Made by a program: the position numbers and the translations under genes. A stretch of DNA of 42,002 bases from Paenibacillus taihuensis (GTDB lineage Bacteria; Bacillota; Bacilli; Paenibacillales; Paenibacillaceae): contig NZ_QTTN01000037.1 of assembly GCF_003386535.1 (NCBI RefSeq), positions 24,630-66,631 of the forward strand, read 5' to 3'. Shown in pieces: positions 8,508 to 16,597 of this stretch (within the stretch, counting starts at the first letter, position 1; each line of letters opens with the position of its first letter). The notes beneath the pieces were generated by a model, which did no database searches, was not told where the DNA came from, and saw only the letters and a program-made list of their open reading frames with translations.

Positions 8508-8693
8508 ATGAGTGAAGCGGGCAATTCGCCGGTTGGCACAAGCAACGATAAGCAGCATGAAGGACGCGAAGATCATTTTATGGACATTGACCGGATGGTG
8601 AATGAAGGTTTAGGCGGCGGGCAAGTGACCCTTAATAACGGGTTAATTGACGAGTCCACCACGGATACCATGGAGCAAGAAATGAGGGACTAA
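8508..8693 (+). CDS. Small hypothetical protein upstream of sspH
   Basis: 61-residue acidic, hydrophilic protein without membrane segments or cysteines. AAGGAGG at 8493-8499 with an 8-base spacer is an excellent ribosome binding site, which makes it a real gene. The C-terminal half (MVNEGLGGGQVTLNNGLIDE, then STTDTMEQ) resembles the layout of short Bacillus proteins of the YozQ/DUF4025 kind, but I cannot confirm that. It ends 6 bases before sspH, so the two are probably cotranscribed, perhaps in the forespore. No function is proposed beyond a possible spore role from context. Confidence 0.75.
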   Translation: MSEAGNSPVGTSNDKQHEGREDHFMDIDRMVNEGLGGGQVTLNNGLIDESTTDTMEQEMRD

Positions 8694-8699
8694 CAGACG

Positions 8700-8888
8700 A
8701 TGGATACAAAGCGTGCAATGGAAATTTACAGCTCGAAGGATACATTCTCCGTTCAACTGAGCGGGGAGCCGGTCTGGATCGAAAATGTCGATGAAGCGAA
8801 CGGGATGGCCACCGTGCAAATTGGCTCCGACCCGCTGAACACGCAGACGGTCTCATGTGATCGGCTGAAAGAGGAAGGCCGGGAGTAG
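8700..8888 (+). CDS. sspH: H-type small acid-soluble spore protein
   Basis: 62 residues matching the SspH family: a MDTKRAMEIYSSKD start, then GEPVWIENVDEANGMATVQ and a final VSCDRLKEE. SspH proteins are minor forespore components. They are unrelated to the alpha/beta-type DNA-coating SASPs, and their exact role is unclear. No strong ribosome binding site is visible before the ATG (only GAGGGA near 8684), so translation may be coupled to the upstream small gene. Its presence shows that the organism makes endospores and fits the adjacent end-joining repair operon. Confidence 0.9.
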   Translation: MDTKRAMEIYSSKDTFSVQLSGEPVWIENVDEANGMATVQIGSDPLNTQTVSCDRLKEEGRE

Positions 8889-8911
8889 CAGCGAAGAGTA
8901 GCAGCAAAGTG

Positions 8912-8952
8912 AAGAGCGCCTAACCTTGCGAGCCATGGTTTGGGCGCTCTTT
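8912..8952. terminator. Bidirectional terminator, sspH / chromate transporter
   Basis: AAGAGCGCC plus AACC pairs with GGTT plus GGCGCTCTT with a 2-nt bulge. A and T runs lie outside on both sides, so it serves both converging transcripts. Confidence 0.75.
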
Positions 8953-8962
8953 GTACGTGTGG

Positions 8963-9499
8963 TTAGAGCAGCGGGAGAACGATACCTCCATAGGCAAAAG
9001 CAGCGATGATGACGAAGGCGGGATGGATGCGGCGGATTTGCATCGCCCAGAAGGCGACGACGGCGATGATCAGTCCTTGCCAGATGCCGATGTCGTGGAC
9101 CGTTGTTTTGCCCATCTGCCAGGTGAGCAGCACCATCATGATCGCGATGACGGGTTGAACGAGGAGCGTCATACCTTTGACGATAGGCGACGAGCGGTGC
9201 TTCTTCAGCACCTTGAGCAGGATGATGAGTGCAAGTGCGGATGGAACAATCGTCGCGATCAGCGCTGCGGCGATGCCGAGCCAGCCGGCAGCTTCGTAGC
9301 CGACGTAAGTCGCGATCTTCGTCGCAATCGGACCGGGCAGGGCGTTGCCGAGGGCGAGAATATTCGAAAATTCAGCGTCATCCGTCCAATGGTAGTGCGT
9401 GACAACCTCTTGGTAGATAAGCGGAATCGAGGATGGACCACCGCCATAGCCAAGGACGTTGGCAATGAAGAAGCCGAGCAATAGTTTAAGCCATTCCAT
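8963..9499 (-). CDS. ywrA: Chromate transporter family protein, second half-size subunit
   Basis: 178-residue membrane protein of the CHR (ChrA) family in its short, one-domain form. Short CHR proteins come in pairs that act together to export chromate or a related anion. The signature GYGGGPSSIPLI at 18-29, then ALPGPIATKIATYVGY, is clear. About five hydrophobic segments follow. It lies 12 bases downstream of its partner in an operon led by an Lrp-type regulator, the same order as B. subtilis ywrC-ywrB-ywrA. Substrate specificity is inferred from family only. Confidence 0.9.
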   Translation of the reverse strand: MEWLKLLLGFFIANVLGYGGGPSSIPLIYQEVVTHYHWTDDAEFSNILALGNALPGPIATKIATYVGYEAAGWLGIAAALIATIVPSALALIILLKVLKKHRSSPIVKGMTLLVQPVIAIMMVLLTWQMGKTTVHDIGIWQGLIIAVVAFWAMQIRRIHPAFVIIAAFAYGGIVLPLL

Positions 9500-9511
9500 T
9501 TCAGGCGTGCC

Positions 9512-10141
9512 TCATTTCTGGGATGATTCTTTTTGCTTGTGGCGCTGGAATCTTGTGAGCAGCTTGAAGTGCATGGCGCCGTACGCGAGGAACAGCACGA
9601 TCACAATCGCGGGATGGACGCCGAGCAGCTGAAGCAGCACGAAGGATATGAGCAGCATGATGATGCCGAGCTTGCGGCCGAGCCCCTTGACGGCGCGCTC
9701 GCCGAATTCGTACGCCATGACGCCAAGCATGACCGCGATGACAGGAGCAACGGCGCTGATCATTCCTCGGACGATGGCGGAATTGCTTAAGTAGTTCACC
9801 GCCGACAACAGCGACAGCATCGCGATGGATGACGGCAGGATATGGGCGAGGACGGCGAGTACTGCGCCGAGCGCGCCTTTGAGCCGGTAGCCGAGATAAG
9901 CGGAGAGCTTCGTCGCAATCGGGCCGGGCAGCGCATTGGCGAGCGCGAGAATCTCGCCGAATTCTTCATCCGGCAGCCAGCGGTACTTCGTTACCGCTTC
10001 GTAGCGGATAAGCGGAATAATCGACGGCCCGCCGCCGTAGCCGAGGATACCGGTCTTCATCATCGCCCAGCAGAGCTGGGTGTAGGTTTTAGGTGTGGAG
10101 TTATTGGAGTTATTGCTGTCGGTAACGTTAGTGGTGGTCAA
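9512..10141 (-). CDS. ywrB: Chromate transporter family protein, first half-size subunit
   Basis: 209 residues. The N-terminal 20 residues are polar and Asn/Ser/Thr-rich, then a one-domain CHR transporter follows with GYGGGPSIIPLI and ALPGPIATKLSAYLGYRLKG. About five membrane segments and a basic, cytoplasmic-looking tail (RFQRHKQKESSQK) complete it. It pairs with the downstream half-size protein; the two halves share the motifs but are clearly distinct in sequence. The start lies 2 bases after the stop of the regulator gene, so expression is probably coupled to it. Confidence 0.9.
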   Translation of the reverse strand: MTTTNVTDSNNSNNSTPKTYTQLCWAMMKTGILGYGGGPSIIPLIRYEAVTKYRWLPDEEFGEILALANALPGPIATKLSAYLGYRLKGALGAVLAVLAHILPSSIAMLSLLSAVNYLSNSAIVRGMISAVAPVIAVMLGVMAYEFGERAVKGLGRKLGIIMLLISFVLLQLLGVHPAIVIVLFLAYGAMHFKLLTRFQRHKQKESSQK

Positions 10142-10143
10142 AG

Positions 10144-10593
10144 TTATAACCTCATTCCCATGCGGCTTTTGTATCGTGTGATGAGCACTTGGCTGTCCAC
10201 GCTAGTGACGCCTTCGAGCTTGTAGAGCGTTCCGACGAGGAACGATTCCATCTCCTGATTATTCGCAAACAGCGCGTGCATATGCAGCTTGCTCGGACCG
10301 GACATATGGTACAAGCTCGTCACGACCGGCTCCTCCGCCAGCCGGTTAGCGACCTCGTACAAACATCGCGGCTCCACTTCAACGTTGAAGAACGCCGATA
10401 CATTGATGCCGAGCTTCTCCGGGTTAACGACGGCGGAGAACCGCTCAATAACGCCGCTCTCCATGAGCGTCGCAACGCGCGCCTGCACAGCGACGCGGGA
10501 CAAGCCAACCTCTTTCGCGAGGTCGGTGTAGGACATGCGACCGTCCTTATTGAGAAGACGGATAATCTGGCGGTCTATATCGTCTATTGGCAT
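10144..10593 (-). CDS. ywrC: Lrp/AsnC-family transcriptional regulator
   Basis: 149 residues. The N-terminal helix-turn-helix is [46 protein letters not shown] in meaning (residues 6-52), followed by the RAM ligand-binding and oligomerisation domain with [20 protein letters not shown] and a [14 protein letters not shown] core. AAGGAG lies about 8 bases before the ATG. It is the first gene of the leftward chromate transporter operon and probably regulates it in response to a small molecule. B. subtilis has the same arrangement. Confidence 0.93.
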   Translation of the reverse strand: MPIDDIDRQIIRLLNKDGRMSYTDLAKEVGLSRVAVQARVATLMESGVIERFSAVVNPEKLGINVSAFFNVEVEPRCLYEVANRLAEEPVVTSLYHMSGPSKLHMHALFANNQEMESFLVGTLYKLEGVTSVDSQVLITRYKSRMGMRL

Positions 10594-10919
10594 GATAGTA
10601 GCTCCTTATGATTACATATGGTAAGTTCGCGTGGCGTAGAAGCTTCGATATGTTTAAAAGTAACCTATTTTGTTGACGTGGGCAATAGCGGGATCTCATC
10701 TGATCCCCAACTATTCCTTGCTCGGAGCTGTACTGGTGGCTGAGAGCTGAGAGCTGCCCAGTTGGAATGTGGGCGGAATTGGCGGGGGGATGGGTTTGAG
10801 AAAGGGAAAACCCTCTCTCGGAGCGGGAGCTAGGAGGCTGCGAGGTGTATCGCTTGAGTAGTATCGTCCTCGCACGAAACATCGAAAGATGACGATTGAA
10901 AGATATAAATAATTAAAAG

Positions 10920-10971
10920 ACGCAGATAACCTGCGTTTATATTTGGTTTTTGGCTCAAAAATAGGTATAAT
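10920..10971 (+). promoter_or_regulatory. Promoter of yitT-like gene with upstream palindrome
   Basis: A TATAAT -10 box lies at 10966-10971, and a weak -35 (TTGGTT, 10943-10948) is placed 17 bases upstream. A perfect inverted repeat ACGCAG-ATAAC-CTGCGT occupies 10920-10936, just before the -35, and could be an operator or a leftover terminator. The rest of the 10594-11020 spacer shows only a short GAGAGCT repeat near 10740 and no gene. Confidence 0.5.
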
Positions 10972-11020
10972 GGATAAATAAGCTTAAATTTAACGTTTTA
11001 GCTTGTAGGGGGGATTAGGT

Positions 11021-11887
11021 ATGGCTAAACAGCATTATCGGATGACGAAGCTCGAACTGCTCTCTAGAATTCTGTTTCTTACCATCGGTGCGGGGCTCGT
11101 AGCCGTCGCGCTTGAGATTTTTCTCGTGCCGAACAACATCATTGACGGCGGAATCGTCGGTATTTCCATCATTATTTCTCACATTACGGGCCTGCCACTT
11201 GGTATTTTTCTATTCTTGCTTAACTTGCCATTCTTGATTATCGGGTACAAACAAATCGGCAAAACGTTCGCGATATCTACGCTTTACGGGGTCGCGGTCA
11301 TGTCAGTCGGCACTACGCTGCTGCATCCGGTGAAGGCGCTGACGTACAGCACGTTCCTCGCTCCGGTTATCGGCGGGGTTATTCTCGGCATCGGGGTTGG
11401 TCTTGTAATCCGGTCCGGGGGATCGCTTGACGGTACGGAGATCATTGCGATTCTGTTCACGAAGAAGACGCCGTTCTCGGTCGGTGAGATCGTCATGTTC
11501 TTCAATCTCTTCATTCTCGGCAGTGCGGGCTTCGTCTTCTCCTGGGACAGCGCGATGTACTCGCTTATTGCCTACTACATTGCGTTCAAGGTCATTGATG
11601 TGACGCTGGAGGGTATCGATCAATCGAAGTCGGTCTGGATCATCAGCCAGGAGTGGAAGGAGATCGGCGATGCTATCATTAGTCGTCTCGGCCGCGGCGT
11701 GACGTATTTGCACGGGGAAGGAGCGTTCTCCGGCGGCTCGAAGCGGGTCATCTTCTGCGTCATCACACGTCTGGAAGAGGCGAAAATGAAGTCGATTGTC
11801 CAGGAGCTGGATCCGAGCGCTTTTCTCGCGGTGGGCAATATCCACGACGTGAAGGGCGGACGCTTCAAGAAGCGAGCGATCCACTAA
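11021..11887 (+). CDS. YitT family membrane protein (DUF2179 C-terminus)
   Basis: 288 residues. Five or six transmembrane segments fill residues 12-195, with the conserved stretches VPNNIIDGGIVGISI at 37-51 and RSGGSLDGTEIIA. A soluble C-terminal DUF2179 domain of about 80 residues ends NIHDVKGGRF. B. subtilis has several paralogues (YitT, YqfU, YpjC, YvjA). Their transport or signalling function is not established, though some have been linked to sporulation or redox phenotypes. The ATG follows a GGGGGGA-rich stretch at about 11007-11014 as ribosome binding site. A terminator follows, so this is a single-gene unit. Confidence 0.9.
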   Translation: MAKQHYRMTKLELLSRILFLTIGAGLVAVALEIFLVPNNIIDGGIVGISIIISHITGLPLGIFLFLLNLPFLIIGYKQIGKTFAISTLYGVAVMSVGTTLLHPVKALTYSTFLAPVIGGVILGIGVGLVIRSGGSLDGTEIIAILFTKKTPFSVGEIVMFFNLFILGSAGFVFSWDSAMYSLIAYYIAFKVIDVTLEGIDQSKSVWIISQEWKEIGDAIISRLGRGVTYLHGEGAFSGGSKRVIFCVITRLEEAKMKSIVQELDPSAFLAVGNIHDVKGGRFKKRAIH

Positions 11888-11912
11888 GCGACTGCGTTAT
11901 ATTTTCTGGAAT

Positions 11913-11951
11913 CAGGCAAGGCTGCGCATAGGCGTGGTCTTGCCTGTTTTG
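11913..11951 (+). terminator. Terminator after yitT-like gene
   Basis: CAGGCAAG at 11913-11920 pairs with CTTGCCTG at 11939-11946, followed by TTTTGTT. Confidence 0.7.
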
Positions 11952-11980
11952 TTGCGGGTAGAGGGGTTGACCGATATAAT
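11952..11980 (+). promoter_or_regulatory. Putative thiL operon promoter
   Basis: TATAAT at 11975-11980 stands 17 bases after TTGCGG at 11952-11957, which is a weak -35. Transcription would start at about 11987, immediately before the 44-bp repeat array, so the array would form most of the mRNA leader. Confidence 0.4.
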
Positions 11981-11990
11981 AAGGTAAATT

Positions 11991-12166
11991 AAGCAAAAAC
12001 CGAAACACCGCTTGCGGTGGGTTTTGTGCGGGGAAAGCAAAAACCGAAACACCGCTTGCGGTGGGTTTTGTGCGGGGAAAGCAAAAACCGAAACACCGCT
12101 TGCGGTGGGTTTTGTGCGGGGAAAGCAAAAACCGAAACACCGCTTGCGGTGGGTTTTGTGCGGGGA
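11991..12166. repeat. Four exact 44-bp hairpin repeats in thiL leader
   Basis: Units start at 11991, 12035, 12079 and 12123, and look identical base for base. A fifth begins at 12167 but breaks off after six bases. Each unit contains CACCG-CTTG-CGGTG flanked by AAA and GGTTTTGTG, so each can fold into a terminator-like hairpin on either strand. There are no unique spacers between copies. The length is not a multiple of three, so the reading frame rotates from copy to copy. Confidence 0.95.
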
Positions 12167-12187
12167 AAGCAACTTGTACGATCAGAA

Positions 12188-13279
12188 GTGGAAAAGAACA
12201 TAGACGCAAGCAGCGCGCAGCGGGAGGTGGCCGGACTGGACGAGTTTGCGCGGATACGTTACTGGACGGATGGCCGCCAAAGCCCGGCGCTGCTTCAGGC
12301 GCAAGGTGTGGTGCTCGGCATCGGGGATGATGCCGCGATTGTGGAGACACCGCCGGGCGAAGTCGGCGGCAATCTGCAGTGGCTGATGGCGGTCGATACG
12401 ATGGTCGAGACCGTCCATTTCAATGATATGACGATGGAGCCGTTCGACATCGGCTGGAAGGCGCTTGCCGCCAATATTAGCGATATTGCGGCAATGGGCG
12501 GCGAGCCCCGGCATGCGCTGGTATCCGTCAGCGCGCCGCCAGCTTGGGAGCCGGCTCGTATACGCCGGCTCTATGACGGGCTGTATGCGTGCGCCGATGC
12601 TTACGGCGTCGCGATCGTTGGCGGCGACACGACCTCGGCGCCGCTGCACATGGTTGTGTCCGTGACGGTCATGGGCACCGTCACGGCAGGGGCGGCGATC
12701 CGCCGGGCTGGCGCAGCGCCCGGCGACGCCGTGTTCGTGACCGGCCCCGCGGGAATGTCCGCGGCCGGTTTGCACGCTTTGCTCGCCGCGGCGGCAGCTC
12801 GCGGCAGCACGCCGCCTGGCGCCGCGGCGCTGGTGCAAGCTCACCAGCGCCCGGCGCCATCGGTTCGCGCGGCGCGGATGCTTGCCGCGCGCGGAACCGT
12901 CACGTCGCTGAATGACATCAGCGACGGGCTCGCCAGCGAAGCCTGGGAAATCGCCGAGGCTTCGGGCGTCACCATCGCGCTGCGCGAGTCGCTGCTGCCC
13001 CGAAGCGGCAGCATGACCAGCTACGCGCACAGCTGCGGCGAGGATCCGCTGACCTGGATCCTCTACGGCGGCGAAGACTACGTGCTGCTCGGCACGATGG
13101 CAGCCGCAGATGCACAGGCGGCGAAGGCCGAGCTTGCCGCGGCCGGCCTGCCGTTCTACGTCATCGGCGAGGTCGAGGCAGGCGCCGCCGGCGTTACCCT
13201 CATTCGGGATTTTGACTCTCGCAACGAGCCGAAGCGAGAAGCATTAGCCAAGCGAGGCTATAATCATTTTGGAAATTAG
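12188..13279 (+). CDS. thiL: Thiamine-monophosphate kinase
   Basis: Converts thiamine phosphate to thiamine diphosphate with ATP. PurM-like fold with the family motifs LDEFARIRYW near the start, VVLGIGDDAAIVE, VDTMVETVHF, ISDIAAMGGEPRHALVSV, IVGGDTTSAP and a late LNDISDGLASEAWEIAE. The start is uncertain. The frame is open through the whole repeat array upstream; GTG at 12188 (363 residues) and GTG at 12227 (350 residues) are the candidates closest to the conserved region, and neither has a well-spaced ribosome binding site. The best SD-like run (GGGGAAAG, about 12162) lies in the last repeat. It leads the operon thiL-tsaE-tsaB-rimI-tsaD, the order also found in Bacillus. Confidence 0.9.
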   Translation: MEKNIDASSAQREVAGLDEFARIRYWTDGRQSPALLQAQGVVLGIGDDAAIVETPPGEVGGNLQWLMAVDTMVETVHFNDMTMEPFDIGWKALAANISDIAAMGGEPRHALVSVSAPPAWEPARIRRLYDGLYACADAYGVAIVGGDTTSAPLHMVVSVTVMGTVTAGAAIRRAGAAPGDAVFVTGPAGMSAAGLHALLAAAAARGSTPPGAAALVQAHQRPAPSVRAARMLAARGTVTSLNDISDGLASEAWEIAEASGVTIALRESLLPRSGSMTSYAHSCGEDPLTWILYGGEDYVLLGTMAAADAQAAKAELAAAGLPFYVIGEVEAGAAGVTLIRDFDSRNEPKREALAKRGYNHFGN

Positions 13280-13296
13280 GAGCTGAGACTGGCTTC

Positions 13297-13785
13297 ATGA
13301 ACGAGCAAATGGAAGTTATATGGATGGCAGAGAACGAAGCGGACACGGTTCGTTTGGCGGGGCTCCTTGCAAGCTGGGCAGTCCCTGGCACGGTGCTGGC
13401 GCTGGACGGCGATCTTGGCGCGGGCAAAACGAGATTCTCGTCAGCTTTTGCGGCCGGCATCGGCGTGCCTGGCGTCGTGAACAGTCCGACGTTTACGATC
13501 ATTAAAGAATATATGGGCGCGCAGCTGCCGCTTTATCATATGGATGTGTACCGCTTGTCCGAGGACGAGGCGGACGAGCTTGGGCTTGACGATTATTTTT
13601 TCGGCGACGGCGTGACGATTGTCGAATGGGCAAGCCTGATTGAGGCGCTGCTTCCGCCGGATCGGCTGCAAATGTATATCACGCATTTGGGCGGCGAAGC
13701 GCGCCGAATTGCGATTACGGGCATCGGCGCACGGTACGTGGCATGGTGCCAACAAATACAGGCGATAGGAGCACGGAACGAATGA
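13297..13785 (+). CDS. tsaE: t6A biosynthesis ATPase TsaE
   Basis: 162-residue P-loop ATPase that works with TsaB and TsaD to make N6-threonylcarbamoyladenosine at position 37 of tRNAs reading ANN codons. Walker A is GDLGAGKT at 38-45, followed by the family stretches VNSPTFTIIKEY, LYHMDVYRL and VTIVEWA. The C-terminal tail of about 15 residues is a little longer than typical. AGGAG at about 13278 serves as ribosome binding site; an internal ATG four codons on is also possible. It overlaps tsaB by ATGA. Confidence 0.95.
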   Translation: MNEQMEVIWMAENEADTVRLAGLLASWAVPGTVLALDGDLGAGKTRFSSAFAAGIGVPGVVNSPTFTIIKEYMGAQLPLYHMDVYRLSEDEADELGLDDYFFGDGVTIVEWASLIEALLPPDRLQMYITHLGGEARRIAITGIGARYVAWCQQIQAIGARNE

Positions 13786-14615
13786 GTGAACCAACGCGGC
13801 AGAGTCTCGTGCTCGCGCTAGATACATCAACGGCTTCATTGGCTTGCGCCCTCGTGCGCGGCGATGAAGTTCTGCAAGATATCCAGTCGCTCGCAGAGCG
13901 CAACCACTCTGTCCACACGGTATCGATCGTACAATCGATTCTCGCAGATTGCGGCGTTAAACCCGAAGAGCTGGACGGCATCGCAATCGGACGCGGCCCG
14001 GGATCTTACACAGGCATGCGTATCGCCGTTTCGGTCGGCAAAACATTATCTTGGGTCTGGAACAAGCCGCTCGTCGGCGTGTCCAGTCTCGAAGCGCTGG
14101 GCTATGGCGCGTGGCAATCCCATGCAGCTGATGCCGGCAATTCCGTTAATTCCGTCTGGATCGTACCGATCATGGACGCAAGACGCGGGCAGGTATATAC
14201 AGCTCTTTTCGAAGCTAACTCTCATGGCGGCGAGTGGACCCGCTTGTCCAAAGACGGCATCCGCCTCATGCACGACTGGGTAGACAAACTTGTTTCTAAA
14301 TTAGCAGCTCCATCGCCGGAGTCGCTCCCATCCGCAATTTGGATCGTGGGCGAGCTGGAGCTTCACGAAGCACAGGCAGACAGACTACAGCAGCTTTGCT
14401 CCGAGTCAGGTATTGCCATCGAAGTTCGCAAACAGCCATACATTTTGGAAGGACGATCGGTTGCTGCACTTGGCCTTAAGCGCCTCGCCGCCGGCGAGCA
14501 GGATGACGCGCATACGTTCATCCCGAACTACACGCAGCTGACGGAGGCGGAAGTGAAGCTTCAGGAGCGAACAGCCCAGCAAGCGGCTGACGGAAAGGGC
14601 GGCGAACCGAAGTGA
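13782..14615 (+). CDS. tsaB: t6A biosynthesis protein TsaB
   Basis: 277-residue ASKHA-fold partner of TsaD. It lacks the catalytic metal-binding histidines and acts as a scaffold for threonylcarbamoyl transfer. VLALDTSTASLACAL near the start, then GIAIGRGPGSYTGMRIAV and IMDARRGQVYTALF are typical. The ATG at 13782 overlaps the tsaE stop codon and has AGGAG upstream; the open frame before it (from 13743) is inside tsaE and unconserved. The end overlaps rimI by GTGA, so the whole set is translationally coupled. Confidence 0.95.
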   Translation: MSEPTRQSLVLALDTSTASLACALVRGDEVLQDIQSLAERNHSVHTVSIVQSILADCGVKPEELDGIAIGRGPGSYTGMRIAVSVGKTLSWVWNKPLVGVSSLEALGYGAWQSHAADAGNSVNSVWIVPIMDARRGQVYTALFEANSHGGEWTRLSKDGIRLMHDWVDKLVSKLAAPSPESLPSAIWIVGELELHEAQADRLQQLCSESGIAIEVRKQPYILEGRSVAALGLKRLAAGEQDDAHTFIPNYTQLTEAEVKLQERTAQQAADGKGGEPK

Positions 14616-15115
14616 AAGTAATCGAAGACTTGAGCCGTCTCGAATTTCGGATGATGACGCTTGATGATGTGAAGACGATTGTCGCCATCGAGCAGGAAAG
14701 CTTCACGAGTCCGTGGACCGAGGAAGCGTTCGTGAACGAGCTGACGAACAACCATTTTGCCCGCTATATGGTCATGGATTATGAGGGTGAAGTGATTGGC
14801 TATGGCGGCATGTGGACGATCATGGATGAGGCGCATGTGACGAACGTGGCGGTTCGCGAACCGTACCGCGGGCTTGGACTTGGCTTGAAGCTGATGACGG
14901 AGCTGCAGCGGACTGCGGTCATGTTCGGTGCGAAGCGCATGACGCTTGAGGTTCGGGTGTCCAATATGGTGGCGCAGCGGCTGTACAGCAAGCTGGGCTT
15001 CGAGCCGTCGGGCGTTCGCCCCGGCTATTATTCAGACAATATGGAGGACGCGCTCATCATGTGGGCGGAGCTGGATTCCTCGGGTGTGGAGCAACAAGAT
15101 GACTACGAGCAATAA
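14612..15115 (+). CDS. rimI: Ribosomal-protein-alanine N-acetyltransferase RimI
   Basis: 167-residue GNAT acetyltransferase. RimI acetylates the N-terminus of ribosomal protein S18 and perhaps other proteins. The acetyl-CoA loop is VREPYRGLGLGLKLM, preceded by EAHVTNVAV and followed by LEVRVSNMVAQRLYSKLGFEPSGVRPGYY in pieces matching the family. It uses a GTG start overlapping the tsaB stop. Its last 17 bases overlap the start of tsaD. The acidic tail after residue 150 is extra compared with E. coli RimI. Confidence 0.92.
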   Translation: MKVIEDLSRLEFRMMTLDDVKTIVAIEQESFTSPWTEEAFVNELTNNHFARYMVMDYEGEVIGYGGMWTIMDEAHVTNVAVREPYRGLGLGLKLMTELQRTAVMFGAKRMTLEVRVSNMVAQRLYSKLGFEPSGVRPGYYSDNMEDALIMWAELDSSGVEQQDDYEQ

Positions 15116-16133
15116 CGAACTTATTCTTGCTGTGGAGACGAGCTGCGACGAGACGTCGGTAGCGGTTATTCGCGGCGGCAAACATATACTATCCAACATC
15201 GTTTCGAGTCAAATCGATACGCACAAAAGATTCGGCGGCGTCGTGCCGGAAATCGCATCCCGCAAGCATGTGGAGTCGATTACGCTTATTATGGAGCAGG
15301 CGCTGTCGGAGGCAGGCGTGACGTTTCGCGATCTGTCGGCGATTGCGGTTACGCAGGGACCGGGTCTAGTAGGGGCACTGCTTGTCGGCATCGTCGCAGC
15401 CAAAAGCTTATCGATGGCGCTTGGACTTCCCTTAATCGGCACGCATCATATCGCAGGACATATCTATGCGAATGAGCTTGTCGCCGAGATGCAGTATCCG
15501 TGTCTGGCGCTCGTTGCGTCGGGCGGGCATACGGAGCTTGTGCTGATGGAGAGCGAAGGTGTTTTCCAGATTCTTGGACGGACTCGCGATGACGCGGTCG
15601 GCGAAGCCTATGACAAAGTCGCGCGGACGCTGAATTTCCCATATCCGGGCGGTCCATATATCGACAAGCTGGCGCAAGGTGCGGAAGAAGAGATTACGAT
15701 GCCGCGGGCGTGGCTGGAGCCGGATTCGTATGATTTCAGCTTCAGCGGGCTGAAATCGGCCGTTCTAGCTGCGATCAACTCTGCGAAAATGAAAGGCGAA
15801 CCGCTTCGCGAAGCCGCCCTTGCCCGCGGATTCCAAGCCTCCGTCATCGACGTGCTCGTGACGAAGGCATTGCGCGCGGTGCGCGAAACAGGCGCGAAGC
15901 AGCTGCTGCTCTGCGGCGGCGTCGCTGCTAACGGCGGTTTGCGCGCGGCATTGACCGCGCGCTGCGAAGAAGCCGGCATCCCGCTGCTTATTCCGCCGCT
16001 CAAGCTGTGCACGGACAACGCCGCGATGATTGGCGCGGCTGCACATCTGAAGTGGACGCGTGGCGAATTCACGCCGCTCGACATGAAGGCGGAACCGGGG
16101 CTGTCGCTGGAAGAATGGTCGGTACGGAGTTGA
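15099..16133 (+). CDS. tsaD: tRNA N6-adenosine threonylcarbamoyltransferase TsaD
   Basis: 344-residue Kae1/TsaD enzyme that transfers the threonylcarbamoyl group to A37. Metal ligands H117 and H121 are in THHIAGH. Other signatures are ILAVETSCDETSVAVI, FGGVVPEIASRKHVE, TQGPGLVGALLVG and SGGHTEL at 141-147. The ATG at 15099 is used because the family start MTTSNNELILAVETSCD follows directly. A longer frame back to 14946 only shadows rimI. It is the last gene of the operon and is followed by a strong new promoter. Confidence 0.97.
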   Translation: MTTSNNELILAVETSCDETSVAVIRGGKHILSNIVSSQIDTHKRFGGVVPEIASRKHVESITLIMEQALSEAGVTFRDLSAIAVTQGPGLVGALLVGIVAAKSLSMALGLPLIGTHHIAGHIYANELVAEMQYPCLALVASGGHTELVLMESEGVFQILGRTRDDAVGEAYDKVARTLNFPYPGGPYIDKLAQGAEEEITMPRAWLEPDSYDFSFSGLKSAVLAAINSAKMKGEPLREAALARGFQASVIDVLVTKALRAVRETGAKQLLLCGGVAANGGLRAALTARCEEAGIPLLIPPLKLCTDNAAMIGAAAHLKWTRGEFTPLDMKAEPGLSLEEWSVRS

Positions 16134-16159
16134 AATTTCGTATGGCCATCTTTTCTGAA

Positions 16160-16188
16160 TTGACAGACGATTTCGGGAAGCATATAAT
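16160..16188 (+). promoter_or_regulatory. Consensus SigA promoter of the T-box/leuA unit
   Basis: Perfect TTGACA at 16160-16165 and perfect TATAAT at 16183-16188 with a 17-base spacer. Transcription would start at about 16195 and run into the first T-box. Confidence 0.92.
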
Positions 16189-16219
16189 AAGCAACAACAC
16201 TTCACATTCATCATGCGAA

Positions 16220-16562
16220 ACGCGTTGAACAGGAGTAGTAAAGCTTACGTACCGTGTTCAGAGAGCTGCGGGTTGGTGCAACGCAGACGGGTAACGGCTT
16301 GAATCTCGCCTGGGAGCGGAATAGCGGAAACGAGCCCATGTTTTGTTGGCCGAAGGCCAAGGCTGATGGAGCAGCTCGCGTACGTTGTTACGGTTAACCA
16401 CCGTGATCCGGTGCATCGCTGACGACTTCTAGAATCGTTAGCATGCTTAAGTGGACGTCATGCTCTTAAGGGCAGCGTCAACGAGGGTGGTACCGCGCCA
16501 AGACTTATACAGTCTGTCGTCCCTTGATCCAGCAGGATCGAGGGGTGGCAGGCTTTTTTTGT
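16220..16562 (+). promoter_or_regulatory. T-box riboswitch 1 (candidate specifier CTC, Leu)
   Basis: Conserved parts in order: AGTAG motif near 16232, AGAGAGCTGCGGGTTGGTG at about 16260, GAAT then CTC (16305-16307) followed by GCCTGGGAG, and the T-box core AACGAGGGTGGTACCGCG at 16480-16497. The UGGU in the core would pair with an ACCA 3' end, as expected for an uncharged tRNA with discriminator A. CTC before a purine is the best specifier reading, so uncharged tRNA-Leu would block termination. The leader controls leuA downstream. Confidence 0.9.
16514..16561 (+). terminator. T-box 1 terminator
   Basis: A 17-bp stem, CTGTCGTCCCTTGATCC with GGATCGAGGGGTGGCAG (several G-U pairs) around an AGCA loop, ends in a run of T. 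This is the regulated terminator of the first T-box. Confidence 0.9.
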
Positions 16563-16597
16563 TGCTATCACGACTGAAGTGAACATAGATCGAAACG

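Noticed and set aside
11991..12166. CRISPR array
   Set aside because: Repeats are directly adjacent with no unique spacers, and there are no cas genes in the window. The 51-bp arrays are rejected for the same reason.
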